Source: Methanomassiliicoccus sp.
Lineage (GTDB): Archaea > Thermoplasmatota > Thermoplasmata > Methanomassiliicoccales > Methanomassiliicoccaceae
Assembly (NCBI GenBank): GCA_033485155.1
Contig: JAWQJJ010000002.1
Location: forward strand, 372,001-436,000
DNA length: 64,000 nucleotides
Direction of reading: 5' to 3'
Below the pieces are notes generated by a model. It saw only the letters and a program-made list of their open reading frames with translations. It made no database searches and was not told the DNA's origin. A program made the translations under genes and the position numbers. This document shows, piece after piece, positions 44,995-53,302 of the stretch. Within the stretch, counting starts at the first letter, position 1, and the number at the start of each line of letters is the position of its first letter.

Positions 44995-45450
44995 CTAGCG
45001 TATACTGTTCTGCAGGGTAGATGCCACAAAGATACATGTCAGGGCAATACCGAATGCTAATGTGACGAGCATTCCTCCGTACAGGGCATACATCACAGAA
45101 TCTATAGGATCGATAGAGTTCGTGAACATTAGCAAGATCGCTGCAATTAATATTGAACTAACAAAACAGGACTCAGCCACCCCTAGATTCCGATTAGCTA
45201 TGTTCCTTTCCATTGCCTCTAGATTTATGTTCTTTGCAACAGATCGTCGGAGGACGATAATCGCGCCAACCGCCATTACTGAAGCGAAGAAGAACAGGAC
45301 GACCTTCAATGACCAGGAGCCATATGGTTCGGATATCCATCCCCCACCATAGTAAAAGCCCGCCAGAAATAATACTACTAATGTCACTGCCATTAGTAGG
45401 CGATTATTTTTCCAGGCATGAGCACTCTTCCCCACCGTATTTACGTTCAT
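44995..45450 (-). CDS. Four-helix membrane protein
   Basis: 151 residues with membrane helices near LLMAVTLVVLFLAGFYY, VVLFFFASVMAVGAIIVL, FVSSILIAAILLMF and YGGMLVTLAFGIALTCIFV. AT-rich compared with the operon on its left. It has its own gap on both sides. Function unknown; it may be an accessory surface or superinfection-exclusion protein. Confidence 0.65.
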   Translation of the reverse strand: MNVNTVGKSAHAWKNNRLLMAVTLVVLFLAGFYYGGGWISEPYGSWSLKVVLFFFASVMAVGAIIVLRRSVAKNINLEAMERNIANRNLGVAESCFVSSILIAAILLMFTNSIDPIDSVMYALYGGMLVTLAFGIALTCIFVASTLQNSIR

Positions 45451-45623
45451 GATACTCGAATTACTATATGGGATCCATCAATATAATAAATCGCCCCGAT
45501 AGTGATTATTAGCAATAACGAGAGAATTGCCATCAGCATTTGAGTGTTATCCAAAAACTGGGGCATTTAATGAGATGAAAAAAATGAAAAGGTTTGAAGC
45601 TCTCACCTTCCAGAGAAGTTTTC

Positions 45624-46892
45624 TCAGGGCGCCCCTGGACCAAAGTAGCCCGTCACCCAAGCGTCTGGTATGTTATGCATGGTATAGTACCCGAAGACGT
45701 AGTCGGCAAACTGGAACTCTACTCTTTCGTCGACAAAGGTAGATCCTCCCTGAGGCACCTGAACTGTCCACCCCGGCTGCTCACAATTTGTTTGTGAGGA
45801 GGCACCATTGTTCGATGGGTTATCCCAAAAATGATCCCAACGTGCATAATCATCACCAGGTACGCACAGACACACAACTCTTACGCTAGGGATAGCATAC
45901 GAATACGAATAGCTGGGGCCCCCCGTTCCAAGAGAGACAGAAACCGTTCCACCGGTTTGTGTGCCCTGTGGCCCATAGCTATACATCATATCATTTGAAT
46001 GGCTGGATAGATAATCGACGTCATCTGAATTCGTCAACTTATAATTGTACCACTCGTTTGACCATCCCAGAGCCCTTCCCGGTGTGATAGACAGTTCATT
46101 TGTATAAACGTACCAATCCACCGAAGGGTTTGATTCAGTTATATATTTCCTGCAAAATACATCCGCATTACCCTTACCATATGGATATTGTGACGCAGAG
46201 TTCCTCATCGTCGCATATTGATAAAAGTCACTCATGGATCTTGCAGTAATTGGTCCATATTCTACATTACTCGACTGAAGCAGCCCATTAGCCCAATCAT
46301 ATAGATCAGCAACTCTGTAGGCCTTCAATTGATCCTTAATCTTAATCGAGTCCGCTTCAAGTACACTCGACCATGACTTTACTGATTTGTTTGTGGGCCA
46401 GTACATCATGCCGGAAACTGTAGCATTCTTGTACACAGGCCAATTGGCATGATCTATGGTCAATCCTACCTTTTCAATTAAATCATCCACGATGCCATAA
46501 AATATTACTGGAGTACCAGTAACAAGTATTTCCCGTATCGTCGCGATTGCTTCTTTTTGCGAGAGATTGCGCAGATAATTCGCATCAATTACAACTACGC
46601 CTTTACTTTGCGCAATCTGTGCTTTATAATCTGTCGCGGTTATTGGCTGAACCTTAGATGTTCCAATCTTGAGGCCCTTGATGATATTGTCTGTGTTTTC
46701 GGATTGGCCCAGTAAGTATGTTGGCTTATCTTGATACTTGATAATCGGCTTCTCCGATAAGATTGCCTTTTCATCTGCAGACATAGCACTACTTGATTGG
46801 CTAACTGGCTGGGCGAGGACCACTCCCGGCACAATCAGGCATGCCAAGATTAGAAATGCCGCCATAGTTTTCACTATTTCAATGCCTTTCAT
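45624..46892 (-). CDS. Secreted protein of unknown function
   Basis: 422 residues with a clear signal peptide (TMAAFLILACLIVPGVVLAQ, cleaved near residue 27) and no further membrane segment. The first half has alternating strands and helices (GVVVIDANYLRNLSQKEAIAT, VTGTPVIFYGIVDDLIE), the second half is Tyr/Asn/Ser-rich. Two Cys pairs lie late in the protein (VVCLCVPGD). Exported and probably soluble or surface-associated. Not recognised. Confidence 0.68.
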   Translation of the reverse strand: MKGIEIVKTMAAFLILACLIVPGVVLAQPVSQSSSAMSADEKAILSEKPIIKYQDKPTYLLGQSENTDNIIKGLKIGTSKVQPITATDYKAQIAQSKGVVVIDANYLRNLSQKEAIATIREILVTGTPVIFYGIVDDLIEKVGLTIDHANWPVYKNATVSGMMYWPTNKSVKSWSSVLEADSIKIKDQLKAYRVADLYDWANGLLQSSNVEYGPITARSMSDFYQYATMRNSASQYPYGKGNADVFCRKYITESNPSVDWYVYTNELSITPGRALGWSNEWYNYKLTNSDDVDYLSSHSNDMMYSYGPQGTQTGGTVSVSLGTGGPSYSYSYAIPSVRVVCLCVPGDDYARWDHFWDNPSNNGASSQTNCEQPGWTVQVPQGGSTFVDERVEFQFADYVFGYYTMHNIPDAWVTGYFGPGAP

Positions 46893-47102
46893 ATTTCCAC
46901 CATTTGGGAATCAAAGCATTCGCTAGTTCAGCACTCATTTTCCGAAATCTGGCGAATGACCTTCTCTTCTTCCCAGACCCTACATATGAATATCATTTTA
47001 TAAAGCTAATTTATTTCAGAAAATCAAATATTTCCTGCTGAGCTTATTGGTAAAAAATGATTGGAATTTGACGAACGATATGTATAATCGCGGAGAAGGG
47101 AA

Positions 47103-47348
47103 CTAGGGAAGAATGGTGTTGATATTGGGATCATCTGTTGTATCATCGTTCATTTTCTCTAATTCTCTAATCCTTTTTAGATTAAAGGTCTGGTTTTTCG
47201 AAAAGTATTCTTCCAAGGCGATTTCGGTGACATCACTTTTAGGCACTCCAAAGATGCGATATATCTTCTCCAACCTCTCAGCTTGCTTGGGTGAGATACG
47301 GATCTGTAATACCACCGCATCGCCCCTTGCCCTCTGATTGGAGATCAT
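47103..47348 (-). CDS. Ribbon-helix-helix DNA-binding protein, copy A
   Basis: 81 residues. VVLQIRISPKQAERLEKIYRIFGVPKSDV is the beta strand and two helices of an RHH (CopG/MetJ-like) protein. Identical at 53 of the first 62 positions to copy B (55916-56107) and 19 residues longer. It overlaps the end of the small membrane protein gene (47345) in the same way as copy B. Probably a transcription regulator of the element. Confidence 0.78.
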   Translation of the reverse strand: MISNQRARGDAVVLQIRISPKQAERLEKIYRIFGVPKSDVTEIALEEYFSKNQTFNLKRIRELEKMNDDTTDDPNINTILP

Positions 47349-47563
47349 AACTTACCTCCCGGTTTGGTACTCACTAAAGGGGGAAGTAAAACAGTCTCGA
47401 CAGATTTCTCCAATGAATCATTGGACTTTTGGATGTAGGAGAGGACTAGGAAGAGAGGAAGAGAAACAAAGGAGGCGAGGACCGCTAGGAGCCGGACGAA
47501 GACGGGGAGCCAGGAAAATCTCCGAAAATGAGCGGTCAAAAAGAAGTCTTTTTGCCCTAGCAC
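47345..47563 (-). CDS. Small single-pass membrane protein, copy A
   Basis: 72 residues with one helix (LLAVLASFVSLPLFLVLSYI) and a Pro/Gly tail (LLPPLVSTKPGGKL). Homologous to the 71-residue protein at 56104-56319 (LAVFASLVSLPLFLAISYI, VPPLKPGGQS). ATGA-type overlap with the RHH gene. Function unknown. Confidence 0.6.
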   Translation of the reverse strand: MLGQKDFFLTAHFRRFSWLPVFVRLLAVLASFVSLPLFLVLSYIQKSNDSLEKSVETVLLPPLVSTKPGGKL

Positions 47564-47598
47564 GTTTCGACCCCCCTTGCACTTAAAAAACCGGACCC

Positions 47599-47745
47599 CT
47601 ACTTTGTGGCCGCTGGTTTATTAGTCAGAAAATTCCGCCCGTAGGCCAACACGACAAGAATGAGAATGGCTGCTGGCACGATGCGGACACGGAGATTCTT
47701 CAGCTTTCCTCTGTGACCTCTTGAGTTGTTGCGAAGTCTAGACGG
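47599..47745 (-). pseudogene. Truncated copy of the VP3-like membrane protein
   Basis: The minus strand reads SRLRNNSRGHRGKLKNLRVR then IVPAAILILVVLAYG and ends at a TAG (47599-47601). This matches the first 45 residues of the 44301-44603 protein. No start codon occurs in frame before the restriction mcrC end at 47754, and the later two helices are missing. It is a remnant of a duplicated virion gene. Confidence 0.7.
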
Positions 47746-47753
47746 TTGAGGAG

Positions 47754-48947
47754 TTAATGGCCCATGAGAATATGGATTTTTGATAAGAATTCCTGGCCAG
47801 CAACATCAGGTTCTTTATTAATGTCAAAGGATAAGCCATCGATGCCTATGCCATTAACGTTCAGCCTTGAAAATTTTACATCAGATGGATAGACCAGAAC
47901 GGTCTTCTTTACACCGGCCATATGTGAATATGAGACCATCTGGTGTATGTCTGCTGCCTGAGGCTTTTCTCCGTCCTTGTACTTTGTATCCAGCACTAGG
48001 AGTGGTCCTTTCGTTATGTCCGTGATTACCATGTCCATGTGGAAGGTCCCATAAAGCGGGACACGAAAAGGACACTGCTCATGTACGACCCAACCTTTAG
48101 GCATATTGGCCTTCAGCCATTCGGCGACATAGTTCTGGAACAATAATGGCATGTTAACAAGGAATGGAACGAATTCGTTAGGCCCTAAGGCCATTGTCGG
48201 ACCACAGTTATCAAGGAAGAACTTGCAGATGGAATGCATTAGTCTGTAGTCCTCGTTCAGGTGAGAGTATGACCGACCTATCAGCACTTGAGCCCCTATT
48301 GGCCTGACCGTTACGCTGCCCGCGAGAGCATGGTAGGCCATTCGTACCTCGTGTATAACATCTGGCCGTTCGATATACAGCCTTGGAAGGATATAGAGCG
48401 TCCAAGCCAAGATCCGATTGTCCTCGATGTCAGTGCAAATATCTTCATATTCAGAACCGATCCAAGGAGCTCCTCTCATCTCGTTTCGAATCGTAATGGG
48501 AATCGAGAGCCTACCTCTAAAGTAGGGCAAAGCGTCCTCTTTGACAACATATCCTTGGTATAGGCCTTTTCTTACCCTATCCCTTACCATCCTTGCTAGC
48601 AGCAAGGCCAGGTGCTCATAGAGCTCGTCGAGCCGATCAACCTTCACCCTCCCATCAAGTGGCTGTAGGCCATACGCATACTCCAGCATCCGAAATATAT
48701 CATGTATGGGGACCTTGGGGGCCATTCGAACTATCAGATCTCTCCCTATGCTCAGATTGCCGATGTAGTTCGTAGATCTCAGGATGTAGCATCCGCGAGT
48801 AGCGATACTGGGGAATTCGATTGATATTATCTTGCCATATCTCTGGAACAATGAGTTAGCCAACCTCTCATCGAGCTCATTCTTCGGTATGATGAGTGGT
48901 TTTCCCTCGTCAATCGTAAGCACCTTAGCCAAGGAGCAATCACACAC
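47754..48947 (-). CDS. mcrC (restriction): McrBC restriction system nuclease subunit McrC
   Basis: 397 residues. The pattern FQRYGKIISIEFPSIATRGCYI, RFRGRLSI-like PYFRGRLSIPITIRNEM and the nuclease core MDMVITDITKGPLLVLDTKYK (D...D-x-K) fits McrC of the 5-methylcytosine-dependent McrBC system. Its start overlaps the mcrB stop by 8 bp. This is a different gene from the methyl-CoM reductase mcrC at 24033. Its right neighbour is mcrB, its left a pseudogene remnant that marks the island edge. Confidence 0.88.
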   Translation of the reverse strand: MCDCSLAKVLTIDEGKPLIIPKNELDERLANSLFQRYGKIISIEFPSIATRGCYILRSTNYIGNLSIGRDLIVRMAPKVPIHDIFRMLEYAYGLQPLDGRVKVDRLDELYEHLALLLARMVRDRVRKGLYQGYVVKEDALPYFRGRLSIPITIRNEMRGAPWIGSEYEDICTDIEDNRILAWTLYILPRLYIERPDVIHEVRMAYHALAGSVTVRPIGAQVLIGRSYSHLNEDYRLMHSICKFFLDNCGPTMALGPNEFVPFLVNMPLLFQNYVAEWLKANMPKGWVVHEQCPFRVPLYGTFHMDMVITDITKGPLLVLDTKYKDGEKPQAADIHQMVSYSHMAGVKKTVLVYPSDVKFSRLNVNGIGIDGLSFDINKEPDVAGQEFLSKIHILMGH

Positions 48948-50604
48948 TCCATTCCTTTAAGGTCGTTTTCGAAAGGGTGGCCCACCTGTATGGGTTCACT
49001 CTTTCCAGGTCATCGTAGAAAATCTCCTCCAATAATGGTTCTATCTCACCGGTCCAAATGTCCTGGATGTCCCGCTTCAGGTTATTCACATCCTTGATGA
49101 AGTAGGAAATCCCCAGGGAATAGTTTGGGTCACGGATGACGGACTCGTTGATCTCTCGGAGGACGCTGATGAGAGCTTCCGACGGGAGCCCCTGATCCTT
49201 CAAGCGCTTCTCCAGGAGGCCATAATCAGGCTCTAGCCTAAAGAAATCGAACCTCCTTCTAAGCGCATAGTCGACCAGCGCGATGGACCGGTCCGCTGTG
49301 TTCATTGTCCCTATAATGAGCACGTTATTCGGGATCGAGAACATCTCGCCCCCAGAAGCCAATGGTATCTCCCTTTCCCGGTACTCGAGAAGATAGATAA
49401 GCTCGCCGAAAACCCTTGAGAGGTTCGCTCGATTTATCTCATCGATGATGAGGACACACGGTCCTTTCCTCTTCCTAGCCTTGGAACAGAACTTTAGGAA
49501 CTGACCATCCACAAGTTCGTAAGAGATGCCGTTAGGGCCTGATTTAGGCCGCAAGCCCCTTATAAAGTCCTCATAGGCGAACGATGGGTGGAACTGTATG
49601 GTCTCAGTGAGACCATCGGAGTCGGAGATGATTAGTTTGGCCAGCTTATTAGCAAGGAAGGTCTTCCCAGTGCCTGGAGGGCCCTGGAATATGACCTGTC
49701 GCTTTCTGCTGAGGGCACGTAACCACGTTTCAGCTCGCTCCCTGGAATAGCCGGCTTCTATGCAAAAATCCTCAAGCCCATACATCTCTTTCAACTGTCG
49801 CTGCACAGGTTCCTTTCTTGGAGGAATTTCTGGAGGTTTCTCGATTCTTCCCTTTTCCTCAAGTTGAACAATATAGTTCGCAGGTGGGTCGCCTCTATGA
49901 GAGCTCACTATCTTAAACAAAGGGAGAAGCAGATCGAAGGTCTTGAAAATCTCTTCTTGGATGTCCTCGGGAACGCTGTCCGCGGGGAACCATTTCATGA
50001 TATGAACGTCCCTAGACCAATGACTTCTCAAGTCCTCAACGCTTTCAGGCCTGTAGGCTATGCCAGGACGTTCCTCTTTCATCGAGTTATCGTCCTTAGG
50101 ATAGAACCCCAGGTCATGATCCATGCTCAGGGCCCGATATACTTGGTCCGAAGCATCCTTATCGGTTGCGACGATGGTCACCGACCGTTTGTCCTCTGGA
50201 ACATTATATCCATAGTCGAACCCGAACTTTACTCCAAAATCGCCAACCAGCACGTATAATTGGGGAAAGTGGCTGACCTTGACCTCTACTTTTTTTGGAT
50301 ATTTAGGAGTGATGGCCGCCCAAACATACGCACGAACTACACGACCAAAGAATGGCATCCCCTCTGCTTCAAAGTCTACTGTTACGGACCTCGTAGCCAG
50401 GTACGCGTAGAGCAGCGTTTCTAAATATTTTTCAGGGGATTGTTCAAATCGTATCTTATATTCAGCGACCGCCGGCGGTACTATATTGTTGTATCTTTCA
50501 TTATCGGGGGTGCTTTTCAATATCCTGCTGCCAACCAACCCGTTGGCGATGATCTCCTTGGAGATTTCCGAAATGGAGATTACCGCTTGCTTTGTAGAAT
50601 CCAT
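48940..50604 (-). CDS. mcrB (restriction): McrBC restriction system GTPase subunit McrB
   Basis: 554 residues. The N-terminal 260 residues form a target-recognition part of the DUF3578/MrcB_N type (EKYLETLLYAYLATRSVTVDF region). The AAA+ domain has Walker A GPPGTGKTFLA, Walker B CVLIIDEINRANLSRVFGEL, and the McrB GTP signature GTMNTADRS. The C-terminus has NPYRWATLS. McrB recognises modified DNA and drives McrC cleavage. The element also carries its own C5 methyltransferase (57356), so self-restriction must be avoided, perhaps by sequence context. Confidence 0.92.
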   Translation of the reverse strand: MDSTKQAVISISEISKEIIANGLVGSRILKSTPDNERYNNIVPPAVAEYKIRFEQSPEKYLETLLYAYLATRSVTVDFEAEGMPFFGRVVRAYVWAAITPKYPKKVEVKVSHFPQLYVLVGDFGVKFGFDYGYNVPEDKRSVTIVATDKDASDQVYRALSMDHDLGFYPKDDNSMKEERPGIAYRPESVEDLRSHWSRDVHIMKWFPADSVPEDIQEEIFKTFDLLLPLFKIVSSHRGDPPANYIVQLEEKGRIEKPPEIPPRKEPVQRQLKEMYGLEDFCIEAGYSRERAETWLRALSRKRQVIFQGPPGTGKTFLANKLAKLIISDSDGLTETIQFHPSFAYEDFIRGLRPKSGPNGISYELVDGQFLKFCSKARKRKGPCVLIIDEINRANLSRVFGELIYLLEYREREIPLASGGEMFSIPNNVLIIGTMNTADRSIALVDYALRRRFDFFRLEPDYGLLEKRLKDQGLPSEALISVLREINESVIRDPNYSLGISYFIKDVNNLKRDIQDIWTGEIEPLLEEIFYDDLERVNPYRWATLSKTTLKEWSV

Positions 50605-50821
50605 GATAACTGCCCCTATGCCGCCATAGTATCTCCATTTGGTCGATAAAATAATATGGCGTTATTCAGAATATCAACCATTTGTTGAGCCTTATTTTCA
50701 CAAGAGGGTGAAATATTGGTTTGGATAAACATGGGCCATGGATTTGAGTTCTTAGGAAAGCACCCTAATTCAGAAAGATATATGGATACGAACCAATTAT
50801 GCTATTGATGTTTTAGGTAGA
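50605..50821 (+). other. Divergent gap before the alanine racemase gene
   Basis: 217-bp AT-rich gap between mcrB (leftward) and alr (rightward). TATA-like AAGATATATGGATAC near 50777 and no clear ribosome-binding site before ATG 50822. Nothing else assigned. Confidence 0.4.
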
Positions 50822-51940
50822 ATGATCGCTCATTGTAAATTATCGAAAGAAAATCTTATTGGAAATCTTGAAGCAATTAGGGCAAATACCAACGCTGATG
50901 TCATGGCGATAGTGAAAAATAATGCATATGGTCATGGCATTGGGGAAATATCCAGTTTTTTAAGAGGCAAAATAAACTCTTTTGGAGTAAACTCAATTGC
51001 CGAGGCAAAAGAAGTAGTAAAAACCGGTATAGAGCCGGTTAACATCACATTGCTTGAAGGTGTTTATTCTCTTGAGGAACTAAAGGAAGCATCCGACTTA
51101 GGTGTTTCTCTTGTTTTTCACAACGATTATCAAATCGCCTTATTAAAAAATGGGTATCTTTGTCATAAGCTAGGGATAAAGTGGTTGAAGATAAACACTG
51201 GGATGAATAGATTCGGTTTTTCATCCGATGAATCGATAAAACATGCAATGCAAGTCCTAACGGATAGTGGGAAAGTCGATTGTGAATCGATGGGATTCAT
51301 GACCCACCTCGCCTGTGCGGACACGCCTAACGACATTATGAATAGAGAACAGATTGAAAAATTCGATGAACTTACAAGAGAATATCCTGGTGCAAAAAGA
51401 AGCATATGCAATTCGGCAGCCATTTATTCCATTCCCAGAGAAAAACATTACGATGTGGTGCGTCCAGGTCTCGCACTTTACGGCGTATCTCCTCTGAATT
51501 GCATCTCGCCATTGGCCTCAAGATTGAAACCAGTAATGGCGTTTGAATCAGAGATTGTATCAACTCATAAACTAAAAAAGGGGGATAGGGTTGGCTATGA
51601 CGGCATCAGGTGTTTAATGGATGTTAAGATAGGAATTGTAGCAATTGGGTATGGGGGGGGATATCCTTCTACCGTAAACCATGAAACCCATTACCCTACT
51701 ACGACATCTGTTACAAGAAATGTCAGAGTGAGGGGAGAATTTTGTCCGATAGTTGGTCGCGTCATGATGGATTCAATGGCAATCGACATAAGCTCATTTC
51801 CTGATGTCGATATCTCCGAACCTGTAACCTTATGGGATAGTAATTTGTCGGTTGCAGATGTAGCCAAAGTAAATGGTCGCCTCCCATACGATTTATTAAC
51901 TGCTGTTGGGAATGCAGTTTGTAGGACCTATCTCATGTAG
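50822..51940 (+). CDS. alr: Alanine racemase (PLP-dependent)
   Basis: 372 residues, usual length. The PLP lysine is K32 (IVKNNAYGHG), the PLP-N1 arginine R214 (VRPGLALYGVSP), the catalytic tyrosine Y259 (RVGYDG), and GRVMMDSMAIDI is the second conserved region. Catalytic residues are intact, so L-/D-alanine interconversion is likely. Archaea have no peptidoglycan and this is an AT-rich gene in a provirus. The tandem Ddl gene (53303) faces it from 1.4 kb away. Other amino-acid racemases of fold type III remain possible. Confidence 0.9.
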   Translation: MIAHCKLSKENLIGNLEAIRANTNADVMAIVKNNAYGHGIGEISSFLRGKINSFGVNSIAEAKEVVKTGIEPVNITLLEGVYSLEELKEASDLGVSLVFHNDYQIALLKNGYLCHKLGIKWLKINTGMNRFGFSSDESIKHAMQVLTDSGKVDCESMGFMTHLACADTPNDIMNREQIEKFDELTREYPGAKRSICNSAAIYSIPREKHYDVVRPGLALYGVSPLNCISPLASRLKPVMAFESEIVSTHKLKKGDRVGYDGIRCLMDVKIGIVAIGYGGGYPSTVNHETHYPTTTSVTRNVRVRGEFCPIVGRVMMDSMAIDISSFPDVDISEPVTLWDSNLSVADVAKVNGRLPYDLLTAVGNAVCRTYLM

Positions 51941-52086
51941 TAATGCTCAATTCTCGATATAGAATCTAGTTTTTAACAACTAACAGAGACATTGTTATTT
52001 ACGTTTTACTCTTAAGCGTTTTATCAAATTAGATAAACTACAAAACTTATTAATTACCTGATTATTCTTTTCATTTTCGATATTCA
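51941..52086 (+). promoter_or_regulatory. AT-rich promoter region of the membrane-anchored protein gene
   Basis: 146 bp, strongly AT-rich, with a TATA-like AACTTATTAATTAC near 52045. No ribosome-binding site is obvious before ATG 52087, so a short or absent leader is likely. Confidence 0.4.
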
Positions 52087-53226
52087 ATGGTCGAACTAAT
52101 GGATGCCATCACTGCTATTGTTGGTATTGCCATCAGTATTGGAGGAATATCTTTATATGGCTCTGTATGGGAATGGATAATTCCCACCATTGAGATAAAA
52201 TATAGGGAACCGATAAGTAAGAAAAAAAGTACAGAAGATGATTGTCATTGTAATCCACCAAGTACGAAGTCGACTGGCAATCCATCTAATTTTAAAATTA
52301 CCTGCCCTACGCCCGACATAGAAAACACTGATTCATCAAATGGAATCAACTATGACGAGGATACGGATACAATTTATGCTCCTTCAGATAAGGAAATTGA
52401 TCTAACATTTGCCATTAGGAATGTAGGTAAGCGATCATTATGGGTCCTTTGCTTACTTGAAAAAAGAACGGCATTAACAGATATATCGATAATGGTGTAT
52501 TGCAGTGAAAATATTCAGAAGCTAAGCACCCAGCGCCATAATGCAACCAATAATGTAGTTTTTAATCATTTCGATAAAGGTGATTTTCTCTATAAACAGA
52601 TGTTATCTCCGCAATCAATAAACTTCTTACAGGACTATTATGAATTTAAGATGGCTTTTTGCAAATATGTTCTTCTAAAAATAAATAGTGATAAATTTAA
52701 AAAATTCCTAAATCCTTTTGAAAAAAACCCTCAATGCATCAATCCACACTTTAATAGACAAGGAAATTCAAAACCGAATATTATTAAAAAAATACTTAGG
52801 TGGTCTATAAGGCCTTGGTCTCTTAAGAAAAAGTCATTGCAGGAAGATCAGGAAACAAAGCCAGTAGGGGCTCAACATATTAAGCCATTGAATGAAAGCA
52901 TATTAAAAAAACCTATTCGATGGATAAGAGGCAGGCCAAGATATCGTAGATTTAAATTACATGAAAGGAGGGTAAATGATAAATCGAGAGAGAAGATATG
53001 CTGGCACTATATTTATATTCCTGACCCATCTGAACGACGACCTCCAGTCATAACGAGTCTGCGTTATATGGAAGAAGAACGTTTTAAAATCCATCTAACA
53101 ACCCCTCGTGTTGAACAAAGTACTGAATATAGTATCTATTTTGATATCGCATCGAATGAAGGGGTCCTACAGCCATATGAGGTGATATTGATGGTAAATC
53201 CTATTAGAAAAGTCAAAACTCACTAA
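52087..53226 (+). CDS. Membrane-anchored protein between alr and tandem ddl
   Basis: 379 residues. One N-terminal membrane helix (ITAIVGIAISIGGISLYG) and a large soluble part, which includes a strongly basic stretch (about residues 210-305) and two beta-rich regions (ITFW-like IDLTFAIRNVGKRSLWVLCLL, and the C-terminal YSIYFDIASNEGVLQPYEVILMV, cores only). No domain is recognised. AT-rich like its neighbours. The position suggests a function with the racemase and ligase, unproven. Confidence 0.6.
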   Translation: MVELMDAITAIVGIAISIGGISLYGSVWEWIIPTIEIKYREPISKKKSTEDDCHCNPPSTKSTGNPSNFKITCPTPDIENTDSSNGINYDEDTDTIYAPSDKEIDLTFAIRNVGKRSLWVLCLLEKRTALTDISIMVYCSENIQKLSTQRHNATNNVVFNHFDKGDFLYKQMLSPQSINFLQDYYEFKMAFCKYVLLKINSDKFKKFLNPFEKNPQCINPHFNRQGNSKPNIIKKILRWSIRPWSLKKKSLQEDQETKPVGAQHIKPLNESILKKPIRWIRGRPRYRRFKLHERRVNDKSREKICWHYIYIPDPSERRPPVITSLRYMEEERFKIHLTTPRVEQSTEYSIYFDIASNEGVLQPYEVILMVNPIRKVKTH

Positions 53227-53302
53227 GGTTTAGTATTATGTTATGATGAATCTTAATATAAAGAAACATAGAACGTAATTATGTATTGCAAATCATAATC
53301 AT